DNA of 64,000 nucleotides from the NCBI GenBank assembly GCA_030692515.1, contig JAUXZS010000061.1, forward strand, positions 1-64,000, written 5' to 3'. Of the stretch, positions 28,001 through 37,395 are shown in pieces. The notes under the pieces were generated by a model. The model had not been told where the DNA came from, ran no database searches, and saw only the letters and a list, made by a program, of their open reading frames with translations. The stretch is from Bacteroidota bacterium. GTDB lineage: Bacteria; Bacteroidota; Bacteroidia; B-17B0; Aurantibacillaceae. Numbering within the stretch: the first letter of the stretch is position 1; each line of letters opens with the position of its first letter. Position numbers and translations under genes: made by a program.

Positions 28001-29448
28001 AATATTGGATAATTTAATTGAAGATTATTGTAAGTATTCATCCCTAACGTTCCTGTAACATTTCTAATTCCAGAAACTAATTGAATTTCCTCACCGGGAA
28101 TAATATTTTGTGGTGCGTCAACATAATAAACATTGTTAGTTGCATATGCCGTTACATAATTTAAATTTCTAGCTGTAATATTTGTATTGTTAAAAGTTGG
28201 TGGTCCCGAAAAAATTCCAAAAGCTCTGTTAGTCGTAAAAGTAGTACTCAACCCAGGATTACCGAGAGTTAAATTTGTAACGTTAACTGTACCTAAAATT
28301 AAATCTATTCCATTTGAAACCGTTACTGGGTTTAAATACTGAACGCCACCCGCACAAATATGTGACACAATTGGAATTCTACCACTTGTTAAAGTTCCAG
28401 CACCGGAGTAAGAACCGGTATAACCTGTCCAAAACAATGCTCCGGTTGCACTTGTACCGTTGGCAAAATTCGCAATTCCTGCATTAACAAAATTTGCTCC
28501 AACATAAGTTCTCTTTCCTAAAGTTCCTGTTCCAGAAGTATAAGAACCAGTTGAAGTGATTGAAAAATTATTTAATACTTGTAATACATGAGCTGCTGTA
28601 GTAGTAGAATAATTTAATCCACCAGAAAGAGTTAAATCTTGAACTCTTTCTACATTCATATTCATAATTACTGTATGTGTAGGGGCAATTATAACATTAT
28701 TATCTGCGTTTGGAACAATCCCTCCAACCCATGTAGCTGGCAAAGACCACGCACCAGATGCCGCAGAAGTAATTGTAGTTGGTGTAAATTCTTCAACTGA
28801 AAAATCATCAATAAAAAGTAAACTATTAAAACCGTTTGATGGGGTAAATTCTAAGGCAAATTTTGCATTTGCAACTTTGTAAATTGCTGGAATTTTAACG
28901 TTAACAGGCTCCCAGGGCGTTGCGCTAGTCATTACACCAACAACTCCTGCATTAGGGTAAACCGACATAATTGGTGCCCAAGTTGTACCTCCATCATTAG
29001 AAGCCATAACCCTAAATTGAAGATTATTAGTTGTTGCCGAAAAAAACATTTTAAATCTAACATATGGATTGGTGGAAGCTGCAAGGTTAACAACTGGTGA
29101 TTTCATTGTCCTGTTGCCTAAGCCATTAAACCCAAAATTTGCATCATTCATAAATAACGCTGCTGAACCAGTTGCCGCTGCATTTGGATATACACCACTT
29201 GTTGCAGTAGTAGACCATGTTGCTGGCCCAATGTTAATGTTTTGTTCCCAATCTTTTTCTCCGGTAGTAGTTGAAGCTTCGGGAATACCATCGCCAATTA
29301 AAACTAGCTGAGTTTGAGTCCAACCAGTTGGTGCGGCTGGTGTCCCTGTAAAAGGATTTTCAAAGCCCTCAGTTAAATATATCTGAGCTTTTGTTGACGT
29401 GTATGTGAAGGTTGTTAGCGCTAAAATTGCTAGTAAAATTTTTCTCAT
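25021..29448 (-). CDS. Giant T9SS cargo protein with adhesin and duplicated GEVED modules
   Basis: 1475-aa secreted protein, the largest gene of the window. Signal peptide (1-21); a choice-of-anchor J / MAM-like adhesin domain (about 25-215, GWTQTQ... to LLFIDDFSVEEF); a long beta-helix-like region (about 220-700); two tandem copies of an approximately 260-residue module. Each module has an Ig-like part plus a GEVED domain: VTVYMDFNNNGSFADPGEQVF and VYMDFNQNGSFADPGEQVF, both ending ESNTGTLPCAIYNWGETEDYC. Two Ig-like modules and a type A T9SS tail follow. Cys-rich CQCTAYC / CQCAAYC segments open each GEVED domain. A surface adhesion role is inferred. Confidence 0.83.
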   Translation of the reverse strand: MRKILLAILALTTFTYTSTKAQIYLTEGFENPFTGTPAAPTGWTQTQLVLIGDGIPEASTTTGEKDWEQNINIGPATWSTTATSGVYPNAAATGSAALFMNDANFGFNGLGNRTMKSPVVNLAASTNPYVRFKMFFSATTNNLQFRVMASNDGGTTWAPIMSVYPNAGVVGVMTSATPWEPVNVKIPAIYKVANAKFALEFTPSNGFNSLLFIDDFSVEEFTPTTITSAASGAWSLPATWVGGIVPNADNNVIIAPTHTVIMNMNVERVQDLTLSGGLNYSTTTAAHVLQVLNNFSITSTGSYTSGTGTLGKRTYVGANFVNAGIANFANGTSATGALFWTGYTGSYSGAGTLTSGRIPIVSHICAGGVQYLNPVTVSNGIDLILGTVNVTNLTLGNPGLSTTFTTNRAFGIFSGPPTFNNTNITARNLNYVTAYATNNVYYVDAPQNIIPGEEIQLVSGIRNVTGTLGMNTYNNLQLNYPILVGTTTTGGLTLTRGIIITSTLNLLTLNTFVAGVVGTLPSTVITTGTTAGNHGSFVSGPIRTFFPATGTVNRNFPLGVGTAFHNNSPSSNLRRYITLGAGGLAWGSQTITATIENAPSGTPNPTLTTVMGSRAYRLNTNGGPGLGLNNTVLLTYDNTTYGPTDNLIGFNQDLRIAQAAALTGPWTERSLSTGTGLIQQNTPGTRVTTSLTPGPINNGDQYFAWATTSTFCSGAPASNSVVTNATVVCLNGSANLSLANTYTEIALTYQWSAATSSVGPYSPVSSATLSTYSPTNITVATWYQCVITCTNGPASTTATPVQVLVGGNACQCTAYCASAGSFAADDEIFNVSIGTLNNTSSCAQTGGPTSTLSLYSNYTGIVAAPNLIAGNNYSLDVTVGQCDGFAYSGGVTVYMDFNNNGSFADPGEQVFASASTLWAVAGTQVSTVITIPTTASNGITRMRVIAEESNTGTLPCAIYNWGETEDYCINIIAPVACVGAPSANSAVTSATNVCPNGSANLSLATSYTTGGLTYQWSTATSSVGPYSAVAGATTSIYTFTNITVATWYQCVITCTNGPASTTSTPIQVLVGGSSCQCAAYCASAASFAADDEIFNVSIGTLNNTSNCSQTGGPTSTLSLYSNYAGIISAPNLSTGSNYTLDVTVGQCDGFAYSGGVTVYMDFNQNGSFADPGEQVFVSPSTLWAVAGTLVSTVITIPASATLGTTRMRVIAEESNTGTLPCAIYNWGETEDYCINIVPGCTTPTVILTASQPSICSGNSVNLTATGATSYTWNTTATTNSISVTPSVTTSYTVIGENTPGCSDTQTVTITVDPTPTISVTSSPGLTLCPGFSTTLTASSSVNDYTWSPGNFTTAAISVTPAISTVYNVATTSSLGCTTNTNVTVFVVVCTGLLNNTTLENVTFIYPNPNTGLFTIETNNLSIKTIEVMDLTGRVLTSSNTSSDKVDFDINRFANGIYYVKIQSNNSVEVYKIIKQ

Positions 29449-29551
29449 TTATGTCTATTTTTGTTTATTCTCAAATTTAACTAGTAATACACTGTACTTT
29501 ATTAACATTCAACTAACAATTTTGTTAATTTTTTTTCAATTTCATTAAACA

Positions 29552-29587
29552 AAAAACCCCCTTCTTAATTAAAAGAAGGGGGTTTTT
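29552..29587 (-). terminator. Terminator of the 29606 T9SS gene
   Basis: AAAAACCCCCTTCTT (29552-29566) pairs with AAGAAGGGGGTTTTT (29573-29587), a 15-bp stem, 18 nt after the stop. Confidence 0.87.
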
Positions 29588-29605
29588 AATAAAAATTACT
29601 AGAAT

Positions 29606-32017
29606 TTATTGTTTTACAATTTTAACAACTTCAACAGAGTTATTTGATTGAATTTTTACATAGTAAACACCATTAGCTAAAGTATTGATATTAAAATCAA
29701 TTTTATCGTTTGATGTTGCATTAGATAAAACAATTCTTCCTGTCACATCCATAATTTCAATAGTTTTTAATGCACCATTATTTAATTCAATTGTAAACTG
29801 ACCAAAGTTTGGATTTGGATAAACCGATAAACCATTTAAGTTTGATGATTTAGCAGTTATTCCAGTACAAGGAGTTACAGCTTGAGAAATAGTAAATGTA
29901 TTAGTACAACCATTTGCATCTGAACCATCAACAGTATAAGTAGTTGTAACGGTAGGAGAAATTGCAATTACAGCTGTATTAGCAGAAGTATTCCAAGTAT
30001 ATGTAGTAGCTCCACTTGCAGTTAAACTTGCAGTTTGACCAACACATAAAATACTAGTAGAAGAAACAGCTGTTACCGAAGGAAGAGCATTAACAGTTAC
30101 CGATGCCACAGCATCTGCAGAACAACCAGAAGTTGTACCTGTTACTGTATAAGATGTGTTAGCTGTTGGTGTTACAATAGGACCACTTGAATAAGTATAG
30201 CTAGTTGCTCCAGATGGATTTAATGTAAATGAAGAACCATTACAAATTGCACCACTGTTTACTACTACTGTAGGAATGGCGTTTACAGTAACAGTTGCCA
30301 CTGCATTTGCCGAACAACCAGAAGTTGTACCTGTTACAGTATAAGATGTATTAGCTGTTGGTGATACTACTGGACCACTTGAATAAGTATAGCTTGTAGC
30401 ACCAGATGGACTTAATGTAAATGAAGAACCAGTACAAATTGCACCACTATTTACTACTACTGTTGGTGTTGTATTAACTACAACTGAACTAACAGCTGTA
30501 TTACTGCTTACACAACCTTGGGCACTAGTTCCTGTAACACTATATGATGTATTGGTAACTGGCGATACTATAGCGGAACCACTAGAAAAAGTATATGTAC
30601 TTGCACCACTTGGCACCATTGTAAAAGAATTTCCTGAACAAATTGAGCCACTATTTACGGCAATTGAAGGAACTAGATTAACAGTGAGTATACTATTGGC
30701 AGATGAAGGACAGCCCGTTGTAGCTTCTATTCCTGTTACTGTATATGCTGTAGTTGAAGCAGGTGTAAATACTTGTACAGAACCAGTCAATGCACCAGGA
30801 TTCCATGTATATGTTGATAAACCAGAAGCAGTAAATGTTGAAGAACTTCCTGCACAAACTGAATTTGTAGAAGTTGTAATTGAAGGCACAGGAACAACTG
30901 TTTGTGTAGTGTTTAATGTAAAAGCACTTGCGCTGCTAAAGCCAGCAACTAGAATACGATATTGCACACCTACTTGAGAACACCATGTCGCAGAAGCTGC
31001 GGCAGAACTAGGGCAAATTGGTCCGCTATCATCATTACCCGTTACACAAGTAAATGCGCCACAAGCTCCTGTAAACACCCAAACTTTTGAATCCCATGCA
31101 CTTGCGCAAGTCAAATCAACACCTAATTTATTTCCATTACCTGTTAAAGTATACCAAACACCAGGTTGACTTGGTGCAGAAGTAATACAAGCTGGAACTG
31201 CAGGAGTTTCTAATGTTGCATTAATTGTAGTTCCAGTAAAAGAACCTGATGTAGTAATTGAAGTAGCATTCGCACAAAGGTCATTAGCAGGCGCTGCTGG
31301 TGGTGCAACTCCATTAACAACAAGAGTGTGACATGATGCATCTGTTCCGCAAGCTGAACTAGTTGATATGTGCATGCGATATACAGCCGTAGAAGGAATA
31401 GTAACAGATAAAGGTGATAAACCTGAAACTAATACAACATTTAAACTGTTTGTGATAGTAATATAGTTTCCACTACCACCTGTACTAGTTGCTGTATAAT
31501 TACCGGTTGCTGTAAACGTTACGTTTGCATACTCTCCACCAAATATACAAGTTGTTACAGTAACTGAACTTGTGCTACTTGCTGTTGCAGAACCAAATTG
31601 AGTTGCAAATGTACATGGGGGTGGAGCTAAACATCCAATAATTGCAGTTCTGCAAGTACTATTTGAACCACAACCTGTAGTATTAACGTGTGCAAAGTGT
31701 GCTCCTGCTGTTGTTGCAGTCCATGTTAATGGTGTTGTACCAAAGGCAACAACAGGCCCATTAGAAGTACCTGAACGAATAGTGATGATGTCACCAGCTA
31801 TACTTGATGTACTAGAATAGGTATTACCAGAAACTACTGAGTTAATTGTTGAGTATTCTCCTGCAAATATACAAGTAGTAATTGTCACACTATTCCCTTG
31901 TGCAGGAGCTGTAGCAGTTCCAAATTGAGCCGTATTTGTACATTGTGCGCCAATTTTACCTGCAACCAGGATCATTAGCACAACCATTGTTTTAATAATT
32001 GAGTAGTTTTTTTTCAT
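29606..32017 (-). CDS. T9SS cargo protein with repeated Ig-like modules
   Basis: 803-aa secreted protein: signal peptide (about 1-24, ending GAQ), two related Cys-containing beta modules (about 25-135 and 136-238; TTCIFAGEYSTIN and TTCIFGGEYANVT), a pre-peptidase-like domain (about 245-375, DLCANATSI to FTLNTTQ), six Ig-like modules (about 380-720) and a type A T9SS tail. Two adjacent Ig modules (VVVNSGAICTGSSFTLSPSG and VVVNSGAICNGSSFTLNPSG) are nearly identical, marking a recent internal duplication near 30080-30480. Likely adhesive; no catalytic motif. Confidence 0.83.
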   Translation of the reverse strand: MKKNYSIIKTMVVLMILVAGKIGAQCTNTAQFGTATAPAQGNSVTITTCIFAGEYSTINSVVSGNTYSSTSSIAGDIITIRSGTSNGPVVAFGTTPLTWTATTAGAHFAHVNTTGCGSNSTCRTAIIGCLAPPPCTFATQFGSATASSTSSVTVTTCIFGGEYANVTFTATGNYTATSTGGSGNYITITNSLNVVLVSGLSPLSVTIPSTAVYRMHISTSSACGTDASCHTLVVNGVAPPAAPANDLCANATSITTSGSFTGTTINATLETPAVPACITSAPSQPGVWYTLTGNGNKLGVDLTCASAWDSKVWVFTGACGAFTCVTGNDDSGPICPSSAAASATWCSQVGVQYRILVAGFSSASAFTLNTTQTVVPVPSITTSTNSVCAGSSSTFTASGLSTYTWNPGALTGSVQVFTPASTTAYTVTGIEATTGCPSSANSILTVNLVPSIAVNSGSICSGNSFTMVPSGASTYTFSSGSAIVSPVTNTSYSVTGTSAQGCVSSNTAVSSVVVNTTPTVVVNSGAICTGSSFTLSPSGATSYTYSSGPVVSPTANTSYTVTGTTSGCSANAVATVTVNAIPTVVVNSGAICNGSSFTLNPSGATSYTYSSGPIVTPTANTSYTVTGTTSGCSADAVASVTVNALPSVTAVSSTSILCVGQTASLTASGATTYTWNTSANTAVIAISPTVTTTYTVDGSDANGCTNTFTISQAVTPCTGITAKSSNLNGLSVYPNPNFGQFTIELNNGALKTIEIMDVTGRIVLSNATSNDKIDFNINTLANGVYYVKIQSNNSVEVVKIVKQ

Positions 32018-32171
32018 GTTTTTTTGTTTTTTTTAATTTTTTAATTTTTAAGACTGCGAATTTAGTTCAAAAAAACTCTACAATAAATAACAATTATCAA
32101 CAATACTGTTAATTAACATATATTTTAGAGATTATAATCTCACTCTAATTTCTAAAACCATTTACAAAACA

Positions 32172-32203
32172 AAAAACCCCTCTCATTTCTGAGAAGGGTT
32201 TTA
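32172..32203 (-). terminator. Terminator of the 32225 OM-barrel gene
   Basis: AAAACCCCTCTCA and TGAGAAGGGTTTT form a hairpin with one mismatch; nearly the same sequence as the terminator at 24961-24996. Confidence 0.8.
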
Positions 32204-32224
32204 AATAAAAAGAAAATTTATTTT

Positions 32225-33178
32225 TTAGAAATATAAATTTAAACGTAAAGTACCAGTTGGTCCCCAAACTGAATTTTTACCATCAGTATCTAAAGACAAA
32301 CCATTTTGTTTAGACCCAATAATTTCCGTCGTGCCTAAAGAGTTAGAAGTGTTAGCAGGGTTACCATTGTTACCAACAGATTCCCAAGTTGTTTTAGATT
32401 TTCCAGTAGATGTCATACCTAAACCCCAACCAAATTCTCCACCAACACTTATTTTAGGTAAAATAAAATATTCTGCTCCAACAAAACCACGTAAACCAAA
32501 TGAGAATACAGTTCCGTTTTTAATTTCTGTTGCACGAGCCGAACCAATTAAACCATTAATCCCAGGAGTTCCAATATTACCAGAACCACCAAAATTATCA
32601 TCTACAGCATCTACACTAACGTTTAAAGAAGCTGTTGAAGTTGCAGCTAACGCGTTACCATATTCAAATTTTGATTTGCTCATGTTTACATAAACACCAA
32701 CTTCTCCACCATAATAACCTTGTAAACGAGTTTTACCTTTACGCATTTCAATACCAGCAGCTAAACCAACAGTGCTACTTGAACTCTTCCAGGTATTTTC
32801 TTTTTGAGCAGTTTGAGCAGGATAACCATTTGCTGTTGGAGAAAGAGCAGCAGCAGCTAATCTATCATCCACCATGTTACGTTGTTTATTACTATTCATT
32901 CCAATTCTTAAAGAGCCACGGTAAACTGTTTTCTCATCTTTAAAATATCTTCCTGTAATAGTTTGTGCAGTTGTAAGAAAATTCCACGTTGGTGCAACGT
33001 TGTTAGCGGTTTTACCAAACATGTTACCTGCATAATTTAAAAATGGAGTAGCATCTATAGCAATACCCCAGTCACCAGCCTCAGGCAAAAAAGGTTCGCC
33101 TTTTTTTGAGGTTAAATCTTGTGCAAATGCATTTGTAACTCCAAATGCTAATGCAACTAGTGCAATTGATTTTTTCAT
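32225..33178 (-). CDS. Predicted outer-membrane beta-barrel protein
   Basis: 317-aa protein with a clean signal peptide (1-19, ending NAFA/Q), alternating amphipathic strands and a C-terminal strand ending in Phe (TGTLRLNLYF), the usual OM-barrel signature. The mature N-terminus has KKGEPFLPEAGDWGIAIDATPFL. No specific family or substrate is recognised. Monocistronic with its own terminator; it follows the T9SS island in the same direction but is probably transcribed separately. Confidence 0.75.
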   Translation of the reverse strand: MKKSIALVALAFGVTNAFAQDLTSKKGEPFLPEAGDWGIAIDATPFLNYAGNMFGKTANNVAPTWNFLTTAQTITGRYFKDEKTVYRGSLRIGMNSNKQRNMVDDRLAAAALSPTANGYPAQTAQKENTWKSSSSTVGLAAGIEMRKGKTRLQGYYGGEVGVYVNMSKSKFEYGNALAATSTASLNVSVDAVDDNFGGSGNIGTPGINGLIGSARATEIKNGTVFSFGLRGFVGAEYFILPKISVGGEFGWGLGMTSTGKSKTTWESVGNNGNPANTSNSLGTTEIIGSKQNGLSLDTDGKNSVWGPTGTLRLNLYF

Positions 33179-33279
33179 AGTTGTTTTTTTAAGTTTATTG
33201 TTAAAATAAATCTAACACAAAGATAAGCCATTCAATAGGCTAATAAATATACTGCAAAGTGATTTTCAACAGCTTAATG

Positions 33280-34008
33280 TTAATTACCTGATTTGTTTTG
33301 TAATAGGGGTACAAACTTAAAGTTACCCATTATTTTTTTATCGAAGTTACTTTCGCTTAATTTTTTTAACCAAATCATTTCTTGAGTTTCACCTTCACCT
33401 AATGGAATTAACATAATTCCGCCAATTTTTAATTGCACTAAAAGGTCGTTAGGTATATATGGGGCTCCGGCTGTAACAATTATTTTATCAAAAGGCGCAA
33501 ATTGTGGTAAACCTTTATAGCCATCGCCGTAAATTAATTTTGCTCCCGAATAACCAACATAAGGTAAAAACAGTTTAGTTTTATCAAAAAGTGTTTTTTG
33601 TCGCTCAACACTGTATACTTTTGCACCCATTTCAATAAGTACGGCTGTTTGATAGCCACAACCAGTTCCAATTTCAAGTACTTTTTCTCCAACTTTTATT
33701 TCTAATTGTTCTGTTTGAAAAGCAACAGTGTATGGGTGTGAAATGGTTTGCCCCGCTCCTATTTGCAAAGCTTTATCGCTATATGCATGATCTAATAGCG
33801 CCGGACGCCCTGTTGTTGGATCAAAAAATAAATGCCGCGGTATTTTTTCTATAGCCGATAAAACCTTTTCGCTTTTTATTCCTTTTAAACGTAACTGCTC
33901 TACTAGCCTTTTTCGCTTTCCCTTAAATAAATACTCATCCTCTTTAGATACGTTATAAAACACGGTAAAATAGTTAGAATGTAAAGCTATCCAGTAATAA
34001 ACATACAA
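33280..34008 (-). CDS. pcm: Protein-L-isoaspartate O-methyltransferase-like protein
   Basis: 242-aa SAM-dependent methyltransferase that would repair isoaspartyl residues in damaged proteins. Family features are IPRHLFFDPTT, DHAYSDKALQIGAGQTISHPYTVA and motif I VLEIGTGCGYQTAVLIEMG. The N-terminal 25 or so residues before YLFKGKRKRLVEQL are unusual and may be non-coding; no later ATG offers a better start. It stands alone, divergent from the oxidoreductase gene. Confidence 0.9.
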   Translation of the reverse strand: MYVYYWIALHSNYFTVFYNVSKEDEYLFKGKRKRLVEQLRLKGIKSEKVLSAIEKIPRHLFFDPTTGRPALLDHAYSDKALQIGAGQTISHPYTVAFQTEQLEIKVGEKVLEIGTGCGYQTAVLIEMGAKVYSVERQKTLFDKTKLFLPYVGYSGAKLIYGDGYKGLPQFAPFDKIIVTAGAPYIPNDLLVQLKIGGIMLIPLGEGETQEMIWLKKLSESNFDKKIMGNFKFVPLLQNKSGN

Positions 34009-34070
34009 TGTTGATATTTTAAATAAATTACTAACATATCACTTTTTAAAACCCTTAGTTTTGAAAATCT

Positions 34071-35036
34071 ATGATAAATAAAATTGCACTGGTTGGTTTA
34101 GGGGTTATTGGTAAAATTCACTTAAAGCTATTAATTGAAAATCCAAATTGGGATTTGGTTGGAATTTATGATATTGATAAAGTCCTTTGCAAAGATATTG
34201 CCACACAATATAATCTTAAGGCTTTTGAATCTCTTGAAGAAGCCATAGAACACGCTGAGGTATTAGATATTGTTACAACAACCAACTCCCATTTTGAAAT
34301 TGCTAAACAAGCTATCATAAACGGTAAACATGTTTTTATTAAGAAACCTGTTAGCGAAAATATTAAAGAGGCAAAAACGCTTCAAAATTATATTACAGAA
34401 GCCGGTATTTGTTTTCAAGTTGGTCATTCAGATAGATATAATCCAGCATTTATTGCCGCAAAGCCTTATTTAAATGAGCCAAAATATATTGAGGTTGAAC
34501 GATTAGCCCAATATAACCAAAAAGGCAGCGAGGTATCGGTTGTTTTGGATTTAATGATGAATGAACTCGATTTGATTTTGAGCATCGTAAAATCGAATAT
34601 TAAAAAAATTCATGTTTCTGGATGCAATTTAGTTGGCAAAACAGCAGATATCATTAATGCTCGCATTGAATTTGAAAATGGCTGTGTGGCAAATATTACC
34701 ACCAATAGAATGGCGTTTAGAAATACCCGGAAATTTGCAGTTTATACAGATGAGCATTTTGTAAACATTAATCTTTTAGATAAAATTACAGAAGTTGTAA
34801 AAGTTAAAAATGCCGAGCAAAACTCAAAAAATTTAACTGTTGATCCTGGAAAAGGATTTGCAAAAAAAGAAATTAATTTCGAGCACCCAATTATTTTACC
34901 AACAAATGCAATAAACCAAGAGTTAAATGCGTTTCATGATAGTATAAATTCAAATAAGAAACCGGTTTTTGGAATTGATGAAGCTATAATACTATTAGAT
35001 TTAGCAATAGAAATTGAAGAAAACTTAATATTGTAA
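34071..35036 (+). CDS. Gfo/Idh/MocA-family oxidoreductase
   Basis: 321-aa NAD(P)-dependent oxidoreductase, usually acting on sugars or inositols. N-terminal Rossmann motif GLGVIGKIHLKLL; the EKP motif appears as FIKKPVSENIKEA, keeping the catalytic Lys but replacing Glu by Lys; HSDRYNPAF lies in the active-site region. With the sugar-phosphate transferase 0.9 kb downstream it may make or modify a nucleotide sugar for a surface polymer (inference). Substrate unknown. Confidence 0.88.
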   Translation: MINKIALVGLGVIGKIHLKLLIENPNWDLVGIYDIDKVLCKDIATQYNLKAFESLEEAIEHAEVLDIVTTTNSHFEIAKQAIINGKHVFIKKPVSENIKEAKTLQNYITEAGICFQVGHSDRYNPAFIAAKPYLNEPKYIEVERLAQYNQKGSEVSVVLDLMMNELDLILSIVKSNIKKIHVSGCNLVGKTADIINARIEFENGCVANITTNRMAFRNTRKFAVYTDEHFVNINLLDKITEVVKVKNAEQNSKNLTVDPGKGFAKKEINFEHPIILPTNAINQELNAFHDSINSNKKPVFGIDEAIILLDLAIEIEENLIL

Positions 35037-35103
35037 TTTTGTTTCTTTTTGAAAGCTTTTATTTCATATTTTTGGTTAATAACTCAGAAGGACTAAGACA
35101 GGC

Positions 35104-35949
35104 ATGAGATTTCTTTTTTTATTGGTATTAATAATAAATCTTTTTTTACTTAACTCTTGTAAAAAATATGTTCCTGCCGAAGCTGCATTTTTCATAAAAC
35201 CAAGTCTAGTTTCGGTTACTACAAATACTACCCAAGGCTCGGGCAGTCATAAAATAACAGATTTATGGTTATACGTTGACGGTAAGTTTCAGGGCGCCTA
35301 CCCTACCGGAAATTTATTGCCCATTATTACAAAAAACGAAAAAGTTAAAATCAGTATTCTTGCAGGTATAAAAAACAACGGAATAAGCGGTACTAGATTA
35401 AGTTGGGTATTTTATGACATCTTTAAACTTGATACGCTTGTTGAAAATGGAAAAACAATAGAAATACCAATAAAATATAAATACAATTCGTTTACAACTT
35501 TTGCATGGCTTGAAAATTTTGACGGAACAGGCTTTTCATTAATAAAATCAACAGTTAATAATTCTGATACCACGTGGAAATTTGCTTCTCCAGCGGATAG
35601 TTTTGAAGGGAAATCTGCCGAGGTTGGCTTAACCGGTAATGCCTTAATAGCGCAAGTTGAATCTGCAATTACTTATACTTTACCACAAGCATCCAGCAAT
35701 GTGTATTTAGAAATAAATTATAAATCAAACCAGAAATTTGAAGTTGGCGTTTTAGCAGGCAACGAAACCAAAGGGGCTCTTATTATAAATCCAACAGATA
35801 CATGGAATAAAATTTACATTCAATTAGCAAATGCTGTTAATATGGCCCCTACAGCAAGTGCGCACAAAATTTATTTTAGAATGTATAAAACAAGCGATAA
35901 TGCAAACCCAAAAATGTTTTTGGATAATATTAAATTGGTTTATTTATAA
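35104..35949 (+). CDS. Predicted lipoprotein
   Basis: 281-aa protein with a type II signal peptide and lipobox LLNSC (Cys19), so it is probably anchored in the outer membrane. The mature part looks all-beta: an N-terminal Ig-like stretch (about 25-130) and a jelly-roll-like C-terminal half (about 140-281, ending FLDNIKLVYL). No family function recognised. Its stop abuts the start of the sugar transferase with no spacer, which suggests co-translation and a link to surface polysaccharide. Confidence 0.78.
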   Translation: MRFLFLLVLIINLFLLNSCKKYVPAEAAFFIKPSLVSVTTNTTQGSGSHKITDLWLYVDGKFQGAYPTGNLLPIITKNEKVKISILAGIKNNGISGTRLSWVFYDIFKLDTLVENGKTIEIPIKYKYNSFTTFAWLENFDGTGFSLIKSTVNNSDTTWKFASPADSFEGKSAEVGLTGNALIAQVESAITYTLPQASSNVYLEINYKSNQKFEVGVLAGNETKGALIINPTDTWNKIYIQLANAVNMAPTASAHKIYFRMYKTSDNANPKMFLDNIKLVYL

Positions 35950-37371
35950 ATGAGTTTAAGACTGCGCACATTCTATTATATTATTTTCGATTTTTTATCG
36001 GCAGCTTTGGCTTGGACTATATTTAATTTATATAGGAAAACTCAAATAGATCCTCTTAAAACTGGAAACTCTTCTGCCGAAATATTCGATCATCAGTTTT
36101 TTATTAGCGTAATTATTTTACCCCTAATTTGGGTTTTAGTTTATTATTTATACGGCTCTTACAACAACGTTCTCAGAAAATCAAGAATTAATGAGTTTGT
36201 TCAAATTCTTACCACCTCTATTGTTGGAGTTACCGTATTGTTTTTTGTTATTTTATTAGATGATTATGTAGCGTCGTATAAACTTTATTACAAATTATAT
36301 TTTGTGCTTTTTGCCGCGCATTTTGGGCTAACGGCTTTTAGCCGTTTCTTTTTATCTTCTTATACCAATAAAAAAATTCACCAAAAACAATTTGGTTTTA
36401 AAACTTTAATTATTGGTAGTAATGAGCGCGCACTTAAAATGTTTAAGGAAATAAACGCTTTAAAGTATGGTATTGGTAACGAATTTGTTGGTTTTGTTCA
36501 TATTGAGGGAAAGAACGGTTACTCCGATATTTTAAAAGCAGAATTGCCGCATTTAGGAGAATATGAAGACATTAAAAAAATTATAGAGGAATTTGATGTT
36601 GAGGAAGTAATTATTGCACTAGAAACATGGGAGCACGAATACATTAAAAACATTGTAAATAATTTAGGAGATATGGGAATTATCATAAAAATTATTCCCG
36701 ACATCTACGATATTTTAAGTGGCCATGTAAAAATGAACACCATCTTAGGAACTCCTTTAATTGAAATTAAAAATCAAATAATACCTGAGTGGCAAATTTC
36801 GGTAAAACGTTTTATTGATGTAATTATTTCTGTTTTTGTATTAATATTATTTAGCTGGTTGTATTTAATTATAGGCATTTTGGTTAAACTTGGCTCAAAA
36901 GGTCCCATGTTTTTTAGACAAGAACGTGTTGGAATACATGGCAAGCCTTTTAACATTATCAAATTCAGAACCATGTATCAAGATGCTGAAAAAATGGGGC
37001 CTGCCCTATCAAGTTCTGATGACCCAAGGGTAACAAAAATTGGAAGGTTTTTAAGAAAGGTTCGTTTAGATGAAATCCCTCAATTTTTAAATGTTTTGGT
37101 TGGTGATATGAGCATTGTTGGTCCACGCCCCGAAAGACAATATTACATAGATAAAATTGTTGAAAAAGCTCCTCATTATAAACACTTACAAAAAATTCGT
37201 CCTGGCATTACAAGTTGGGGACAGGTTAAATTTGGTTATGCCGAAAATGTTGAGCAAATGATTGACCGCTTAAAATTTGATATTTTGTACGTGGAAAATA
37301 TGAGCTTATTATTAGACTTTAAAATACTTGTGCATACAGTTTTAATTGTATTGCAAGGCAGAGGAAAATAA
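35950..37371 (+). CDS. Polyprenyl sugar-phosphate transferase
   Basis: 473-aa membrane enzyme of the WcaJ/WbaP class, which starts exopolysaccharide or O-unit synthesis by moving a sugar-1-phosphate onto undecaprenyl phosphate. Four N-terminal membrane helices (about 7-140), a CoA-binding-like central domain (about 145-260), a further helix (about 280-305), and the C-terminal catalytic domain with GPMFFRQERVG, FNIIKFRTMY, KVRLDEIPQFLNVLVGDMS and VGPRPER. No other polysaccharide genes follow, so this looks like a stand-alone initiating transferase. Confidence 0.92.
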   Translation: MSLRLRTFYYIIFDFLSAALAWTIFNLYRKTQIDPLKTGNSSAEIFDHQFFISVIILPLIWVLVYYLYGSYNNVLRKSRINEFVQILTTSIVGVTVLFFVILLDDYVASYKLYYKLYFVLFAAHFGLTAFSRFFLSSYTNKKIHQKQFGFKTLIIGSNERALKMFKEINALKYGIGNEFVGFVHIEGKNGYSDILKAELPHLGEYEDIKKIIEEFDVEEVIIALETWEHEYIKNIVNNLGDMGIIIKIIPDIYDILSGHVKMNTILGTPLIEIKNQIIPEWQISVKRFIDVIISVFVLILFSWLYLIIGILVKLGSKGPMFFRQERVGIHGKPFNIIKFRTMYQDAEKMGPALSSSDDPRVTKIGRFLRKVRLDEIPQFLNVLVGDMSIVGPRPERQYYIDKIVEKAPHYKHLQKIRPGITSWGQVKFGYAENVEQMIDRLKFDILYVENMSLLLDFKILVHTVLIVLQGRGK

Positions 37372-37395
37372 TCGCAACTTAAGCTGATTTTTAAA

